Notes: a model not told the origin generated them from the letters alone. DNA of 64,000 bases from Clostridiales bacterium (GCA_015655075.1 JAATFT010000055.1:62001-126000); one strand, 5' to 3'; shown: positions 36,575-47,600, counted from the stretch's first letter. Numbers and translations are program-made.

Positions 36575-37921
36575 ATGAATATAAAAGATTATTACAGGAA
36601 TAATGCCGGGTCTTTCTCCTACCCGGATCAGTATCCCGGTATTCGTTATGAATACGGTGTGGGCCCCAGATTATATCCTGCACAGACGGAGACGCAATCC
36701 CTGGGCAGGCTCCAGGTAAATTGCGTAACCCAGACAGGATTCCGGCCGATTCAGGGTGCTACGGTAAGAATCTCATATACGGGAGATCCTACTTCTGTGG
36801 TGGAGGAATTGACTACGGATGCTTTGGGACGTACGGAAGAAATCGAATTACCGACCCCTCCGGTAGAGTATAGTCTGGATCCGGCTGTTTTTGAACAGCC
36901 CTATTCCGAATATACGGTAGAAGTAACGGCACCCGGCTATGAAAGGGTTGAAGTTTCCGGAACGGAATTATTGGCCGGAGTAACGGCAATCCAGCCGATA
37001 GAAATGGTTCCGGCACCGGAAGAGGAACAGGCCGAGGAAGTTTTTGTAATACCGCCCCATACCCTTTATGGTGATTATCCGCCGAAAATTGCCGAAGCGG
37101 AGATTAAACCCACGGCAGAAACCGGCGAAATAGTACTGAGAAATGTAGTGATACCGGAATTCGTTGTTGTTCATGACGGACCGCCTACGGATACTTCGGC
37201 AGGGAATTATTATGTACGTTACAGGGATTATATTAAGAATGTCGCTTCCAGCGAAATCTATGCAACCTGGCCGGAGGCAACCATAATTGCCAATGTGCTG
37301 GCCATTATGTCCTTTACTTTAAACAGAGTTTTTACCGAGTGGTATCGGAATCAGGGCTTTAATTTTACCATTACGTCTTCCACGGCCTTTGATCATAAAT
37401 GGATGAGAGGCAGGAATATTTATGACAATATTGGTTTGACAGTGGATCAGATCTTTAACAATTATCTGTCAAGGCCCAATGTGAGGCAGCCCATTCTGAC
37501 ACAATACTGTGACGGAAGAAATGTAACCTGCCCCGGCTGGATGACCCAATGGGGTTCTAAAGCATTGGGTGATCAGGGACTTACAGCCATACAGATTATC
37601 CGTAATTTTTATGGGTCCGATATGTATATTAATTCTGCAAATGAAGTTGCCGGCGTACCGTCCTCCTGGCCGGGGTCGAATTTAACCGTCGGTTCCAGGG
37701 GAGACAGCGTAAGACAGATTCAGGAGCAACTGAATGCAATCGCCAGTGTCTATTTTGCAGTACCGGCAATTGCCGCCGACGGTGTATACGGGGAGCAGAC
37801 TGCAAATGCGGTGAGCGCATTTCAGCAGACTTTCGGTCTACCGGCTAACGGTATTATCGACTTCCCTACCTGGTATCGGATATCTGAAATATATGTGGCG
37901 GTTACCAGATTGGCAGGATAG
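36575..37921 (+). CDS. SleC-like spore cortex-lytic protein (SpoIID-like plus peptidoglycan-binding domain)
   Basis: The 448-residue protein has no obvious signal peptide. Residues about 45-150 form a beta-rich prodomain-like region, about 200-355 resemble the SpoIID/SleC catalytic fold (YVRYRDYIKNVASSEIYATW, then TILNRV-like FTLNRVFTEWYR), and about 370-445 form a PG_binding_1 domain (VGSRGDSVRQIQEQL, DGVYGEQTANAVSAFQ). This order matches clostridial SleC, a pro-enzyme that degrades spore cortex during germination after cleavage by a Csp protease. A Csp-type protease gene lies about 5 kb downstream on the other strand. ATG 36575 is preceded by a weak GGGTG-type site. Role in germination is inferred. 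Confidence 0.8.
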   Translation: MNIKDYYRNNAGSFSYPDQYPGIRYEYGVGPRLYPAQTETQSLGRLQVNCVTQTGFRPIQGATVRISYTGDPTSVVEELTTDALGRTEEIELPTPPVEYSLDPAVFEQPYSEYTVEVTAPGYERVEVSGTELLAGVTAIQPIEMVPAPEEEQAEEVFVIPPHTLYGDYPPKIAEAEIKPTAETGEIVLRNVVIPEFVVVHDGPPTDTSAGNYYVRYRDYIKNVASSEIYATWPEATIIANVLAIMSFTLNRVFTEWYRNQGFNFTITSSTAFDHKWMRGRNIYDNIGLTVDQIFNNYLSRPNVRQPILTQYCDGRNVTCPGWMTQWGSKALGDQGLTAIQIIRNFYGSDMYINSANEVAGVPSSWPGSNLTVGSRGDSVRQIQEQLNAIASVYFAVPAIAADGVYGEQTANAVSAFQQTFGLPANGIIDFPTWYRISEIYVAVTRLAG

Positions 37922-38018
37922 TAAGCGGGGAAAACGGATTTTTGAGGAAGAATCTGAATGTAATGTATAAATATAGGAAGGATAATTGATATCCCAATTT
38001 TTAATCTGAAGTCGGAAT

Positions 38019-38074
38019 GGACTTAATAATTTAAGGTATTTCTAAACTATCTTAAAATAATTAAGTCCTTTTTT
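38019..38074 (+). terminator. Strong terminator after the SleC-like gene
   Basis: GGACTTAATAATTTAAG at 38019-38035 pairs with CTTAAAATAATTAAGTCC at 38051-38068, ending in a run of T. Confidence 0.8.
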
Positions 38075-38076
38075 AC

Positions 38077-38243
38077 GTAGGGCGTGTCAGAAAACACATT
38101 GTACCGTTCTGACCGCTTCACTTTGCGGTATACTGCGTCGAGGTTTTGGAAACGTAGAACCCACTACGCTCCCAAAATCGTTCCTTGTCTCCCGCAAAGT
38201 GGAACGCCCAGCCCAGCGCAAGCATTTTTCAAACACGCCCCAG
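38077..38243 (+). repeat. Dispersed palindromic element, diverged copy C
   Basis: About 167 bp aligned along its length with copies A and B, but with many substitutions: the left end reads GTAGGGCGTGTCAGAAAA and the right end ATTTTTCAAACACGCCCCAG. The inner CACTTTGCGGTAT and CCCAAAATCG segments are kept. It directly follows a terminator, as copy B does. The open frame over it is not a gene. Confidence 0.8.
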
Positions 38244-38381
38244 CAGAAAATTCCATGAATTTTTTCATTTATAAAAAAACTAATAAATTTAACATTTTAC
38301 TTGATTAAATTACATATATATTTTATAATTATAAATGAAAAATGCATAATAATTAATTTGCTTTAAATATCAAATAAGTAC

Positions 38382-38410
38382 TTGTATTTTAAATAGAGTT
38401 GTGATAGAAT
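38382..38410 (+). promoter_or_regulatory. Promoter of the carAB operon
   Basis: TTGTAT at 38382-38387, 17-bp spacer, TAGAAT at 38405-38410. Predicted start near 38417 gives a leader of about 230 bases. Confidence 0.55.
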
Positions 38411-38445
38411 TTTAGCAATTTGGGAACCTGTAGACCTGATATGCG

Positions 38446-38486
38446 AAAGAAGTATATCCAAAGTATTTTGAGTATACTCTTTTTTT
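38446..38486 (+). terminator. Leader attenuator of carAB
   Basis: AAAG(A)AGTATA pairs with TATACTCTTT (one bulge) and continues into a run of T at 38480-38486, about 30 bases after the predicted start and 160 bases before carA. I did not see a convincing PyrR-binding sequence; the rest of the leader to 38647 holds no gene. Confidence 0.5.
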
Positions 38487-38647
38487 ACGGGCAAATACGG
38501 CTTATTACAGGGAATGGTACAGAACTATAGGTTGCGGTAACGTTGGGCCTTGCCGGTAAAAATTACTTTTTATGCGCACAAAAACAAGTAAATGACACTT
38601 GTCAGTAAAAAGCACTTGTATTAATGGGAAAGGAACAGGTGGAAGTT

Positions 38648-39781
38648 ATGAAAGCTTTTCTAATACTGGAGGACGGTAATATCTTTACAGGCAAAAGCAT
38701 TGGTTCAACCCGGGAGATAATTAGTGAAATCGTATTCAACACCTCAATGACAGGTTATCTGGAGGTGCTTACGGACCCATCTTATGCAGGTCAGGCGGTG
38801 GTGATGACTTATCCGTTAATCGGAAACTACGGAGTCTGTTATGAAGATATGGAATCGAAAAAATCATGGGTGGACGGATATATAGTAAGAGAAATTGCAA
38901 GGCGCCCGAGTAACTTCCGAAGTGAGGACAGCATTGAAACCTTTTTAACGGAAAAAGACATACCCGGAATTGCCGGAATTGATACAAGAGCTTTGACTAA
39001 AATATTAAGGGAAAAAGGTACTATGAACGGTATGATTACAACCGATGAAAATTTTATTCTTAAGGAAGTCATTTCCAAATTAAAAGGACACCGGATAACA
39101 AAGGTAGTTGAGAAGGTAACCTGCAAGGAGAAAAAGACCTATTATGCCAGAGATTATGCGGACACCGACGCAGATAAGGCAAGAAGCGGACTTAAAATTC
39201 ACCCTTACAGAAAAGGTGATTTTAAGGTAGCACTGCTGGATTACGGCACCAAGGATAATATCAGGGAGTGCTTATTAAAAAGAGGCTGTGATGTCACCGT
39301 TTACCCCGCCTTAACCAAAGCAGAAGAAATCCTTGCGGAAAATCCGGACGGAATTGTGCTGTCCAATGGTCCCGGAGACCCGAAAGAATGTGTGGAAATA
39401 ATTCAGGAAGTTAAAAAAATGTATGACAGTGACGTCCCCATCTTTGCCGTTTGTCTGGGGCACCAGTTAATGGCATTGGCTAACGGGGGGGATACCAGAA
39501 AATTAAAATACGGACACAGAGGCGCCAATCATCCGGTAAAGGATTTAAAGACCGGAAAGGTGTATATATCTACACAGAATCACGGTTATGTGGTAGAGGA
39601 CGGCTCCATGAGGGATGACATCGCGGAAAAGAGTTTTATCAATGCCAATGACGGAACCATAGAAGGATGCCATTATTTGGGAAAGAAAGTGTTTACGGTT
39701 CAGTTCCATCCGGAGGCATGTGCAGGACCCCAGGATTCCGAGTTCCTTTTCGATGAGTTTATTCATATGATGGAGGTATAA
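38648..39781 (+). CDS. carA: Carbamoyl-phosphate synthase small subunit (glutaminase)
   Basis: The 377-residue subunit releases ammonia from glutamine and channels it to CarB for carbamoyl phosphate, feeding pyrimidine and arginine synthesis. The N-terminal CarA domain ([19 protein letters not shown]) precedes a class I amidotransferase domain with nucleophile Cys269 in [10 protein letters not shown] and the HPEAC histidine/glutamate pair near the C-terminus. ATG 38648 follows AGGTGGAAG; ATG 38624 is upstream and less likely. CarB starts 2 bases after the stop. Confidence 0.95.
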   Translation: MKAFLILEDGNIFTGKSIGSTREIISEIVFNTSMTGYLEVLTDPSYAGQAVVMTYPLIGNYGVCYEDMESKKSWVDGYIVREIARRPSNFRSEDSIETFLTEKDIPGIAGIDTRALTKILREKGTMNGMITTDENFILKEVISKLKGHRITKVVEKVTCKEKKTYYARDYADTDADKARSGLKIHPYRKGDFKVALLDYGTKDNIRECLLKRGCDVTVYPALTKAEEILAENPDGIVLSNGPGDPKECVEIIQEVKKMYDSDVPIFAVCLGHQLMALANGGDTRKLKYGHRGANHPVKDLKTGKVYISTQNHGYVVEDGSMRDDIAEKSFINANDGTIEGCHYLGKKVFTVQFHPEACAGPQDSEFLFDEFIHMMEV

Positions 39782-39783
39782 AA

Positions 39784-42700
39784 ATGCCAAAGATTGACAG
39801 CATCAAAAAAGTACTGGTTATAGGTTCCGGTCCCATTATAATCGGACAGGCGGCGGAATTCGATTATGCAGGTACGCAGGCCTGCCGTTCCTTAAAGGAA
39901 GAAGGCATCTGTGTCGTACTGGTAAATTCCAATCCGGCTACCATTATGACGGATAAAGATATTGCGGATATGGTTTATATTGAACCTTTAACACCGGATA
40001 TTGTAAAAAAGATAATTTTAAAGGAAAAACCGGACAGTGTACTGCCAACCCTGGGCGGCCAGGCAGGCTTAAATATTGCCATGGAATTAGCGGAATCCGG
40101 ATTTTTAAAGGAAAATGACGTTAAATTAATCGGCACCACGTCGGAAACCATAAAGAAAGCGGAGGACCGCCTGGAATTTAAAAAGACCATGGAAAAAATC
40201 GGAGAACCCTGCGCGCCAAGTACAGTGGTAACCACGGTAAAGGAGGCGCTTTCCTTTGCAAAAACCATAGGATATCCGGTGGTTGTCCGACCGGCTTATA
40301 CCCTCGGGGGAAGCGGCGGCGGAATCGCACAGAGTGAAGAGCAGCTGGAAGAAATCTGTTCCAACGGTCTGCGCTTAAGCCGTGTGGGCCAGTGCCTTAT
40401 TGAACGCTGTATTGCCGGCTGGAAGGAAGTTGAATATGAGGTAATGAGGGATAATCAGGGCAATTGTATCACGGTATGTAATATGGAAAATATAGATCCG
40501 GTTGGTGTACATACCGGTGACAGTATTGTGGTGGCGCCTTCCCAGACCCTTGCCGATAAAGAATACCAGATATTGAGATCTTCAGCATTAAATATTATTA
40601 TGGAGTTAAATATTACCGGCGGCTGCAATGTTCAATATGCGCTGCGGCCGGATTCCTTTGAATACTGTGTCATTGAGGTAAATCCCAGGGTAAGCCGTTC
40701 CTCTGCTCTGGCCTCCAAGGCCACCGGATATCCCATTGCCAAGGTCGCCGCTAAAATAGCGTTGGGCTATAATCTGGATGAAATCCAGAATGCGATTACC
40801 GGTAAGACTTATGCCAGTTTTGAACCTGCCCTGGACTATGTGGTTGTTAAGATACCCAAATGGCCCTTTGATAAATTTATTATGGCAAAAAGGACCTTAA
40901 CCACCCAGATGAAAGCAACCGGCGAGGTTATGAGCATCTGTACGAATTTTGAGGGAGCCTTAATGAAGGCGTTGCGTTCATTGGAGCAGAACATATACAG
41001 CCTCCACTACGGCGGTTACGAGCAATTTCCCATGGATGAAATCAGGGAAAAATTACATCAGATCGATGACAGACGTCTGTTTGTAATTGCAGAAGCAATC
41101 CGCAGGGGAATTACTTTTGATGAAATATATGATATAACAAAAATAGACAAATGGTTTTTAGATAAGATTGCCGTTCTGGTTGAAATGGAAGAGGATTTAA
41201 AAACCAGGCCGTTGACAAAAGAATTATTGGAAGAAGCAAAAAGACTGGAATTCCCTGACCGTGTTATTGCGGAATTCACAGGTAAAACTCCGGAGGAGGT
41301 GAAAAAACTCCGCAAGGAGGACTATAAAATTATACCCGCCTTCAAAATGGTGGATACCTGCGCGGCGGAGTTTGAAGCCAGCACGCCCTATTACTATTCC
41401 TGCTTTGGCAGTGAAAATGAGGTGGACCCGGTTAAGACCAGGAAAAAGGTTATGGTACTGGGTTCCGGTCCAATCCGTATTGGGCAGGGTATTGAATTTG
41501 ATTATTGCTCCGTACACAGCGTATGGGCCTTGAGTAAAGCAGGATATGAAACTATAATCGTAAATAATAACCCGGAAACCGTTAGTACGGATTTTGATAT
41601 AGCGGATAAATTATATTTTGAACCCCTTACCCCGGAGGATGTGGAAAATATTGTGGATTTGGAGCGGCCGGACGGGGCGGTTGTGCAATTCGGCGGCCAG
41701 ACTGCAATTAAACTGACGGATGCTTTGTTAAAAATGGGTGTGCCGATTCTTGGAACCTCTGCGGAAAACGTGAATGCGGCGGAAGACAGGGAATTATTTG
41801 ATGAAATTCTGGAAGAATGTTGCATACCAAGACCTGCGGGCAAGACTGTGTTTACGGCGGAAGAAGCAATTGCGGCAGCCAATGAGCTGCGATATCCGGT
41901 TTTGGTAAGGCCCTCCTATGTATTGGGCGGACAGGGAATGCAGATTGCCATTTCCGATGACGATATAAGGGAATTTATGGCAATCATTAATCAGAATGTC
42001 CAGGAACATCCCATTCTGGTTGATAAATATCTGATGGGCAAGGAGGTTGAGGTAGATGCCGTATGCGACGGGGAGGATATCCTGATTCCCGGTATTATGG
42101 AGCATGTGGAACGCGCCGGTATCCATTCCGGTGACAGTATCTCAGTATATCCTGCACAGAATGTGACCGAAAGACTCCGGAATGTGATTGTCGATTACAC
42201 CGGAAAGCTGGCAAAATCCCTTAATGTAATCGGCTTAATCAATATACAGTTCATCCTGTATAACGACGAAGTATATGTAATCGAAGTAAATCCCCGTTCC
42301 AGCCGTACCGTTCCCTATATCAGCAAAGTAACCGGCATTCCCATTGTAGCTCTGGCCTCCCGCGTCATATTGGGGGAAAGGATTAAAGACTTGGGATATG
42401 GAACCGGTCTGGCACCCAACGGAGACTATATAGCAATTAAAATGCCCGTATTCTCCTTTGAAAAATTACAGGGAGCCGATATCAGCCTTGGTCCGGAAAT
42501 GAAATCCACCGGTGAATGTCTGGGAATTGCCAAGACCTTTAATGAAGCTTTATATAAAGCTTTTTTAGGTGCGGGAATTAACCTACCCAAGCACAAGAAA
42601 ATGATAATAACCGTAAAAGATACGGATAAACTGGAAGCTGTAAAAGTGGGCAAAAGATTTAAGGCACTTGGTTACGACATATATGCAACCAGAAGTACGG

Positions 42701-42984
42701 CCAGATTTTTAAACGAGAACGGGGTGGAAGCCATCCCGGTTAACAAGCTGGATAAGGAGGCGCCGACGATTATTGATTTAATCCTTGGTCATGAGATAGA
42801 TCTGGTTATTGACACGCCGACCCAGGGCCGGGATAAATCCAGGGACGGATTCTTAATACGCCGTACCTCCATAGAAACGGGCGTAACCTGCCTGACCTCA
42901 CTGGATACGGCCAATGCCCTGCTAACCAGCCTTGAAAATGCGGATACTGACAATATTTCATTAATTGATATAGCAAAAATATGA
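39784..42984 (+). CDS. carB: Carbamoyl-phosphate synthase large subunit
   Basis: The 1066-residue subunit has the expected duplicated ATP-grasp architecture: an N-terminal carboxyphosphate half ([20 protein letters not shown], later GGSGGGIA) and a second carbamate half ([20 protein letters not shown], later GGQGMQIA), then a C-terminal MGS-like allosteric domain ending near IDTPTQG. It uses two ATP, bicarbonate and ammonia to make carbamoyl phosphate. Length and motifs are complete. It is the last gene of the carAB unit; a GC-rich hairpin separates it from the convergent protease gene. Confidence 0.97.
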   Translation: MPKIDSIKKVLVIGSGPIIIGQAAEFDYAGTQACRSLKEEGICVVLVNSNPATIMTDKDIADMVYIEPLTPDIVKKIILKEKPDSVLPTLGGQAGLNIAMELAESGFLKENDVKLIGTTSETIKKAEDRLEFKKTMEKIGEPCAPSTVVTTVKEALSFAKTIGYPVVVRPAYTLGGSGGGIAQSEEQLEEICSNGLRLSRVGQCLIERCIAGWKEVEYEVMRDNQGNCITVCNMENIDPVGVHTGDSIVVAPSQTLADKEYQILRSSALNIIMELNITGGCNVQYALRPDSFEYCVIEVNPRVSRSSALASKATGYPIAKVAAKIALGYNLDEIQNAITGKTYASFEPALDYVVVKIPKWPFDKFIMAKRTLTTQMKATGEVMSICTNFEGALMKALRSLEQNIYSLHYGGYEQFPMDEIREKLHQIDDRRLFVIAEAIRRGITFDEIYDITKIDKWFLDKIAVLVEMEEDLKTRPLTKELLEEAKRLEFPDRVIAEFTGKTPEEVKKLRKEDYKIIPAFKMVDTCAAEFEASTPYYYSCFGSENEVDPVKTRKKVMVLGSGPIRIGQGIEFDYCSVHSVWALSKAGYETIIVNNNPETVSTDFDIADKLYFEPLTPEDVENIVDLERPDGAVVQFGGQTAIKLTDALLKMGVPILGTSAENVNAAEDRELFDEILEECCIPRPAGKTVFTAEEAIAAANELRYPVLVRPSYVLGGQGMQIAISDDDIREFMAIINQNVQEHPILVDKYLMGKEVEVDAVCDGEDILIPGIMEHVERAGIHSGDSISVYPAQNVTERLRNVIVDYTGKLAKSLNVIGLINIQFILYNDEVYVIEVNPRSSRTVPYISKVTGIPIVALASRVILGERIKDLGYGTGLAPNGDYIAIKMPVFSFEKLQGADISLGPEMKSTGECLGIAKTFNEALYKAFLGAGINLPKHKKMIITVKDTDKLEAVKVGKRFKALGYDIYATRSTARFLNENGVEAIPVNKLDKEAPTIIDLILGHEIDLVIDTPTQGRDKSRDGFLIRRTSIETGVTCLTSLDTANALLTSLENADTDNISLIDIAKI

Positions 42985-43000
42985 TTAATATGCCAAAACG

Positions 43001-43036
43001 GGCAGTAAATCATCTGTCCCTGGATGACTTACTGCC
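43001..43036. terminator. Bidirectional hairpin between carB and the Csp-like gene
   Basis: GGCAGTAAATCATC (43001-43014) pairs with GATGACTTACTGCC (43023-43036) with one mismatch. It has no long T-tract, but the convergent position supports a terminator. Confidence 0.6.
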
Positions 43037-43053
43037 GGACAATTCCGGGTATA

Positions 43054-44769
43054 CTAACCTGTCGTTTCTCCTCTTAAACTATTAAAGGAATTATAAATAT
43101 CTAAAATACCGTAGCCCCATTCCCTGTTAGGATAGGTGGTACCTGGATTTCTTCTTGCACCACGTATCAGCAGATTTTTTATTTCCACACTGTCAAGCTG
43201 GGTATAATTACCTTCAATGATGCCCCATTCCAGCAGCATGGCGGCGACTCCTGCCGTGTGGGCTGCAGCCACGCTGGTACCTGTCATGGTAATATAGGTA
43301 TTGCCCGGACCGGGACCAATCAGATTGACTCCCGGCGCAGCCATGTCGGGGCTTATATTACCTGTTCTTGTATATCCTCTGCTGGCGTTGATAAAGAGGC
43401 TTTGATTGAGATAATTGTAAGCCGTGACAACAATGGGAATTATGGTATTGCCGGGAGAGGTTAAGGTGGTTTCGGGAGTGGGCTGGGTAAAATAAGTCTG
43501 GTCGCTTACAAAATTTGATATAGGAAGCCAGACATTAAAACGAGAATCCAGGTCAATATTGGAATATACCCGAAATCTCCATATACCTTCGGTAGGAGTG
43601 TTAAATCGCATCAGGATCAGCTGGTCTCCTGTCTGAGCCTCTACAATTTGATAGTCCACATAAATTACAGTTTCTTCAAAAATAAAACGAATTACTCTGG
43701 TTTCTCCGATTCTGGCAGGTATTCTTGGTATGAATTCTCCCGTAGGGGACAGGATATCAATGGAAAAAGTACTGGGAGATTCGCCCCATAATTCCATGGA
43801 AAATCCTCCTTCATTTGATCCAACCCTTAATTCAAACGTTTCATATTCAATTCCGCGGGCAATGATTCCCTCAAAATGATGCCCGCTGTTGCCTTCATTA
43901 CCTCCGGCTACTGAGACACTTATTCCTGTAAAATCAGCTACGGTAGAAAGATAATTACTGAAAATGCCCCGTTCATCATGGGCGCCCTGAGAAGTACCAA
44001 AGCCTATGCAGATGGATAAAGGTCTCATTAACCGGTTGGCAATGCTTAGCAGATAATTAATTCCCAGCATAATATCTGTTGACTGAAAACATATGGCATC
44101 CTGGGGTATTGAAAAGAAGTCTCTTGTAAATTGCTTTGCCTGTCTTAACTTAACTACCACAATATTGGCAAAGGGAACTACGCCGGAAAAATTATTTTCA
44201 TTACTTTCCGAACCTGCCGCAATACCCGCAAGAAAAGTACCATGCCCCTCCTCGTCAGTGCTTGGTACGATAGAAAGGGGAGTACTGATCTCAAGGGCAA
44301 GGTTAATCTGTGCCTGGGTGTATTCCGTACCATAGAAAAAGCCCTCCGGCGACTGTCCGGTTTGAATTGTCTGATCCCATATGGAATATATTTTTGTTGT
44401 ACCGTCGGCATTTTTAAATGCATCGTGGGTATAATCAATTCCCGTATCAATAATTCCTATTAAAACACCCTCGCCTCTTAAGCTGAAGCCGGGTATATTT
44501 CGGATTCTGGTAACCCCGGAGGCTTCCAAACTGCCGGCATCCATTAAACCAAAGCAGCTGGGATAGATACTATATCCGTATTGTTGAATTAAATTATCCG
44601 GCAGGCTGCTGATAGGAGCATAAACGACGGCATGAGTCGTAGTAAGGGGAGTATAACAGGTATTTCGATTTGCCGTAAACTGATCCAGACGTTGCCCGAA
44701 TTCTAAAACAAATTCAGCATAATCTTCACTAAGAGCATAATCTCTGCAATTTTGATCCAAGGTCATCAT
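43054..44769 (-). CDS. Csp-type subtilisin-like germination protease
   Basis: The protein of about 571 residues is an S8 serine protease of the clostridial CspA/B/C group. A short N-terminal prodomain (to about 95) precedes the subtilase core; catalytic Asp is in IGIIDTGIDY, His in DEEGHGTFLAG and Ser in TGTSVAAAH (about positions 110, 178 and 501 counted from the longest frame). A roughly 130-residue jelly-roll-type insertion lies before the Ser motif, as in CspB. The complete triad suggests an active protease rather than a CspC-like pseudo-protease. Csp proteases cleave pro-SleC during spore germination. The start is uncertain: ATG 44769, ATG 44766, or TTG 44760, which has GGAG at the best spacing. 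Confidence 0.87.
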   Translation of the reverse strand: MMTLDQNCRDYALSEDYAEFVLEFGQRLDQFTANRNTCYTPLTTTHAVVYAPISSLPDNLIQQYGYSIYPSCFGLMDAGSLEASGVTRIRNIPGFSLRGEGVLIGIIDTGIDYTHDAFKNADGTTKIYSIWDQTIQTGQSPEGFFYGTEYTQAQINLALEISTPLSIVPSTDEEGHGTFLAGIAAGSESNENNFSGVVPFANIVVVKLRQAKQFTRDFFSIPQDAICFQSTDIMLGINYLLSIANRLMRPLSICIGFGTSQGAHDERGIFSNYLSTVADFTGISVSVAGGNEGNSGHHFEGIIARGIEYETFELRVGSNEGGFSMELWGESPSTFSIDILSPTGEFIPRIPARIGETRVIRFIFEETVIYVDYQIVEAQTGDQLILMRFNTPTEGIWRFRVYSNIDLDSRFNVWLPISNFVSDQTYFTQPTPETTLTSPGNTIIPIVVTAYNYLNQSLFINASRGYTRTGNISPDMAAPGVNLIGPGPGNTYITMTGTSVAAAHTAGVAAMLLEWGIIEGNYTQLDSVEIKNLLIRGARRNPGTTYPNREWGYGILDIYNSFNSLRGETTG

Positions 44770-44884
44770 CTCCAATATATAGAATTCATTATTTAAATAT
44801 ATGAGCCATTATCTTTATTATTCTTTATAACAATTAAGCACCTGCTATAATATGGAATTACAGGAAGCTTTTTCACTTTTTTTG

Positions 44885-44913
44885 TTGTCTGATATTAAAA
44901 TTCATGGTATAAT
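44885..44913 (+). promoter_or_regulatory. Promoter of the GGDEF/EAL gene
   Basis: TTGTCT at 44885-44890, 17-bp spacer ending in TGG, TATAAT at 44908-44913. Confidence 0.65.
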
Positions 44914-44969
44914 TTATTATAATTCTACTTCATTAAAAGTACATCAGGGAAGATGGGAAAACATACAAC

Positions 44970-47600
44970 ATGGATGGGAAAGATAAAATACCAAGGAAAA
45001 GAAATCTTTACACGAAAGAACGATTAATGGATTTTTTTACAAATATTTCATTGCCGGACGGTGTGACCTGCAATTATATAGAAAAAGATAATTATATTGA
45101 ATTTGTTTATAACGGCATTATTTATTCCGCATTAATTGACGGAGATAACTGGGAAGAAATAAAGAGGGAAATGTTTCGGCAGAAGGAACGCAAGCTTATG
45201 GAAAGTTTTCTGATGAAAGAACTTGAAAAGCAGGATTCCCTGACGAAATTATTTAATAAAGAATACAGCAGGCGTATAATAGAAGAATTCTTAAAAGCTT
45301 CCAAGCCGGGCTCCCACCATGCACTTATGATCGTTGATATCGATAATTTTCAGGTGGTGAATGAGAACCTTGGTTATTTATTTGGCGATACGGTTTTAGT
45401 TGATATCGCGGAATCTTTAAAAAAAATATTTTACGATACGGATATCGCCGGCCGGATTGGCGGAGACGAATTCCTTATATTTTTAAAAGATGTTGTTAGC
45501 ACGGAAGTGTTAAAGGACAAGGCAGGAGAAATCTATTCCGTATTCCGTAATACTTATACCGGTGAGAATAAGGATTATATGTTGTCCTGCAGCATCGGAA
45601 TCGGAATCTATCCGGGTGACGGTTTGGACTTTATGCAGCTGTTCATGAAAGCGGATGCGGCTTTAAGACATACCAGGGAAAGGCATAAGAATTTTTACGG
45701 TTTCTATCATGATATACAAAAGGTTGCCGGTTATATTGCTCCCCGCTGTTATGAGAAATATAAGATAACGAAAACCAGAGCATATGGAAGCAATAATTTT
45801 GATAAGGAAATTACTGCTTTTGCCTTTGATATTATGTCACGGACCAAGGATGTAAACAGTGCGATTAATCTTTTACTGAATAAGGTAAGGACACAATTTA
45901 GCTGTAATCATATCTGTATATTGGAAAATTCTGTACCAAATTCAAATTTTAATATAACCTATCTTCGCTGTAAAGACGCGGCGAATCAGGAGAAAAACGA
46001 ACTCAATCATTTTATAACCGAATTAAAAGACTACACCCATAAATTTGATGAAAGCGGCATTTATTTCATTAATAATGTGAGCGAATTAAGAACGGAAAAA
46101 GATAAAATTATTCTTAATTCTTTGGGAATTCAGGCATTACTTCAATGCGGATTTTTTGAAAACGGTATTTTAAAAGGTTGTGTCAGCATACATGACTGTG
46201 AGAAGCCAAGATATTGGACACAGTATGAAATCGATTCTTTAGTTACCATAACGAAAATAATTTCCTCTTATTTATTAAAAATGCGGGCGTCGGAGCGTGC
46301 CAGCGAGCAGCTTTATAAAATCAGGAACTATGACGCCTTAACGGGACTGCCTACCTTACATAAATTTAAAAAGGATGTCAGGCAATTATTGGAGGAGCAT
46401 CCGGAACAAAAATACGCCGTCATTTATTCGGACATTATCCAGTTTAAATACATAAATGATTCCCTGGGATATGACGTTGGCGATAAAATATTATGTGATT
46501 TTGCAATGCTTATATCCTGCAACGGGAAAAAAACAAAAGGCCTGGCAAGATTTTCAGGAGATAATTTTGTGGCGGCTGTTCCCCTGGAGGATAAAAAATT
46601 GCTTAAGGACCAAATTATGACTTTCAATGAGCAGTTTAATGCGATGCAGAGGGCGAAGTATCCTGGAAACAAGTTTATTGTTGCCAGCGGTGTTTCTTTT
46701 ATTGACGAGTCAAAAGATATTACGGCTGCTATTGATAATGCCAATATTGCAAGAAAAAGCATAAAGAATTCACCCGAAATCACCTGTAAGTTTTTTGACA
46801 ACGCCATGAAAATTAAGCTTCAAAGGGAAGCGGAGATTACCAATTCTATGGAACAGGCTCTTAAAAATGGTGAATTTATCGTATATCTACAGCCTAAAAT
46901 CGGTTTAATGGAGAATAATTTAGTGGGAGCGGAAGCCTTGGTGAGATGGAAAAAGAAGGACAATACCCTGATTCCTCCCAATGATTTCATTCCCCTGTTT
47001 GAACGTAACGGCTTTGTTGTTAATGTGGATTTTTATATCTACGAAGAAGTTTGTAAACTGATTCAATCATGGATAAAGAACGGTTTTCCCGTTTTACCCA
47101 TATCCGTTAATGTATCCAGAATTCATTTAAATGATGAGGATTTTGTAAATGAAATTAAGAATTTGGTGGATCATTATAAGATACCTTATCATTTATTGGA
47201 ATTGGAGCTGACGGAAAGTATGTTCTTAAGTAATGTGGAAGCGGCACTGTCCACGATGAAAAAACTTCGGAAGCTGGGATTCGGCGTTTCCATAGACGAT
47301 TTTGGCTCGGGTTATTCCTCCCTTAATTTATTGAAGAATATGGAAACCGATGTTATAAAGCTGGATAAGGAATTTTTTAGACAGGGCGGCATACAAAAGG
47401 AAGAGCAGATTATCGTATCCAGTATTATTAGTATGGCAAAACAGCTGAATATGAAGGTGTTATCGGAAGGGGTGGAAACACAGACCCAGTCGGATTTTCT
47501 GAAAAGCGTATCCTGCGATATGGCACAGGGCTTTCTTTATTCAAGACCCATTCCGGTTGACGAATTTGAAAAATTAGTAAAGAATCAATTATTAAAATAA
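44970..47600 (+). CDS. GGDEF-GAF-GGDEF-EAL cyclic di-GMP signalling protein
   Basis: The 876-residue protein has no membrane segment. An N-terminal sensor (about 1-85) leads to a GGDEF domain with intact GGDEF at residues 164-168. A GAF-like region follows (about 265-430), then a second, degenerate GGDEF domain whose motif reads SGDNF, and a C-terminal EAL domain (about 615-870) with EALVRW, ELTES, IDDFGSGYSSL and SEGVET. The intact cyclase and phosphodiesterase motifs mean it could both make and degrade cyclic di-GMP; the degenerate middle domain may be regulatory. Net activity cannot be told from sequence. Monocistronic. Confidence 0.9.
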   Translation: MDGKDKIPRKRNLYTKERLMDFFTNISLPDGVTCNYIEKDNYIEFVYNGIIYSALIDGDNWEEIKREMFRQKERKLMESFLMKELEKQDSLTKLFNKEYSRRIIEEFLKASKPGSHHALMIVDIDNFQVVNENLGYLFGDTVLVDIAESLKKIFYDTDIAGRIGGDEFLIFLKDVVSTEVLKDKAGEIYSVFRNTYTGENKDYMLSCSIGIGIYPGDGLDFMQLFMKADAALRHTRERHKNFYGFYHDIQKVAGYIAPRCYEKYKITKTRAYGSNNFDKEITAFAFDIMSRTKDVNSAINLLLNKVRTQFSCNHICILENSVPNSNFNITYLRCKDAANQEKNELNHFITELKDYTHKFDESGIYFINNVSELRTEKDKIILNSLGIQALLQCGFFENGILKGCVSIHDCEKPRYWTQYEIDSLVTITKIISSYLLKMRASERASEQLYKIRNYDALTGLPTLHKFKKDVRQLLEEHPEQKYAVIYSDIIQFKYINDSLGYDVGDKILCDFAMLISCNGKKTKGLARFSGDNFVAAVPLEDKKLLKDQIMTFNEQFNAMQRAKYPGNKFIVASGVSFIDESKDITAAIDNANIARKSIKNSPEITCKFFDNAMKIKLQREAEITNSMEQALKNGEFIVYLQPKIGLMENNLVGAEALVRWKKKDNTLIPPNDFIPLFERNGFVVNVDFYIYEEVCKLIQSWIKNGFPVLPISVNVSRIHLNDEDFVNEIKNLVDHYKIPYHLLELELTESMFLSNVEAALSTMKKLRKLGFGVSIDDFGSGYSSLNLLKNMETDVIKLDKEFFRQGGIQKEEQIIVSSIISMAKQLNMKVLSEGVETQTQSDFLKSVSCDMAQGFLYSRPIPVDEFEKLVKNQLLK

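Noticed and set aside
38417-38647. PyrR-binding attenuator in the carAB leader
   Set aside because: A terminator hairpin is present, but I could not find the conserved PyrR-binding loop sequence, so only a generic attenuator is reported.
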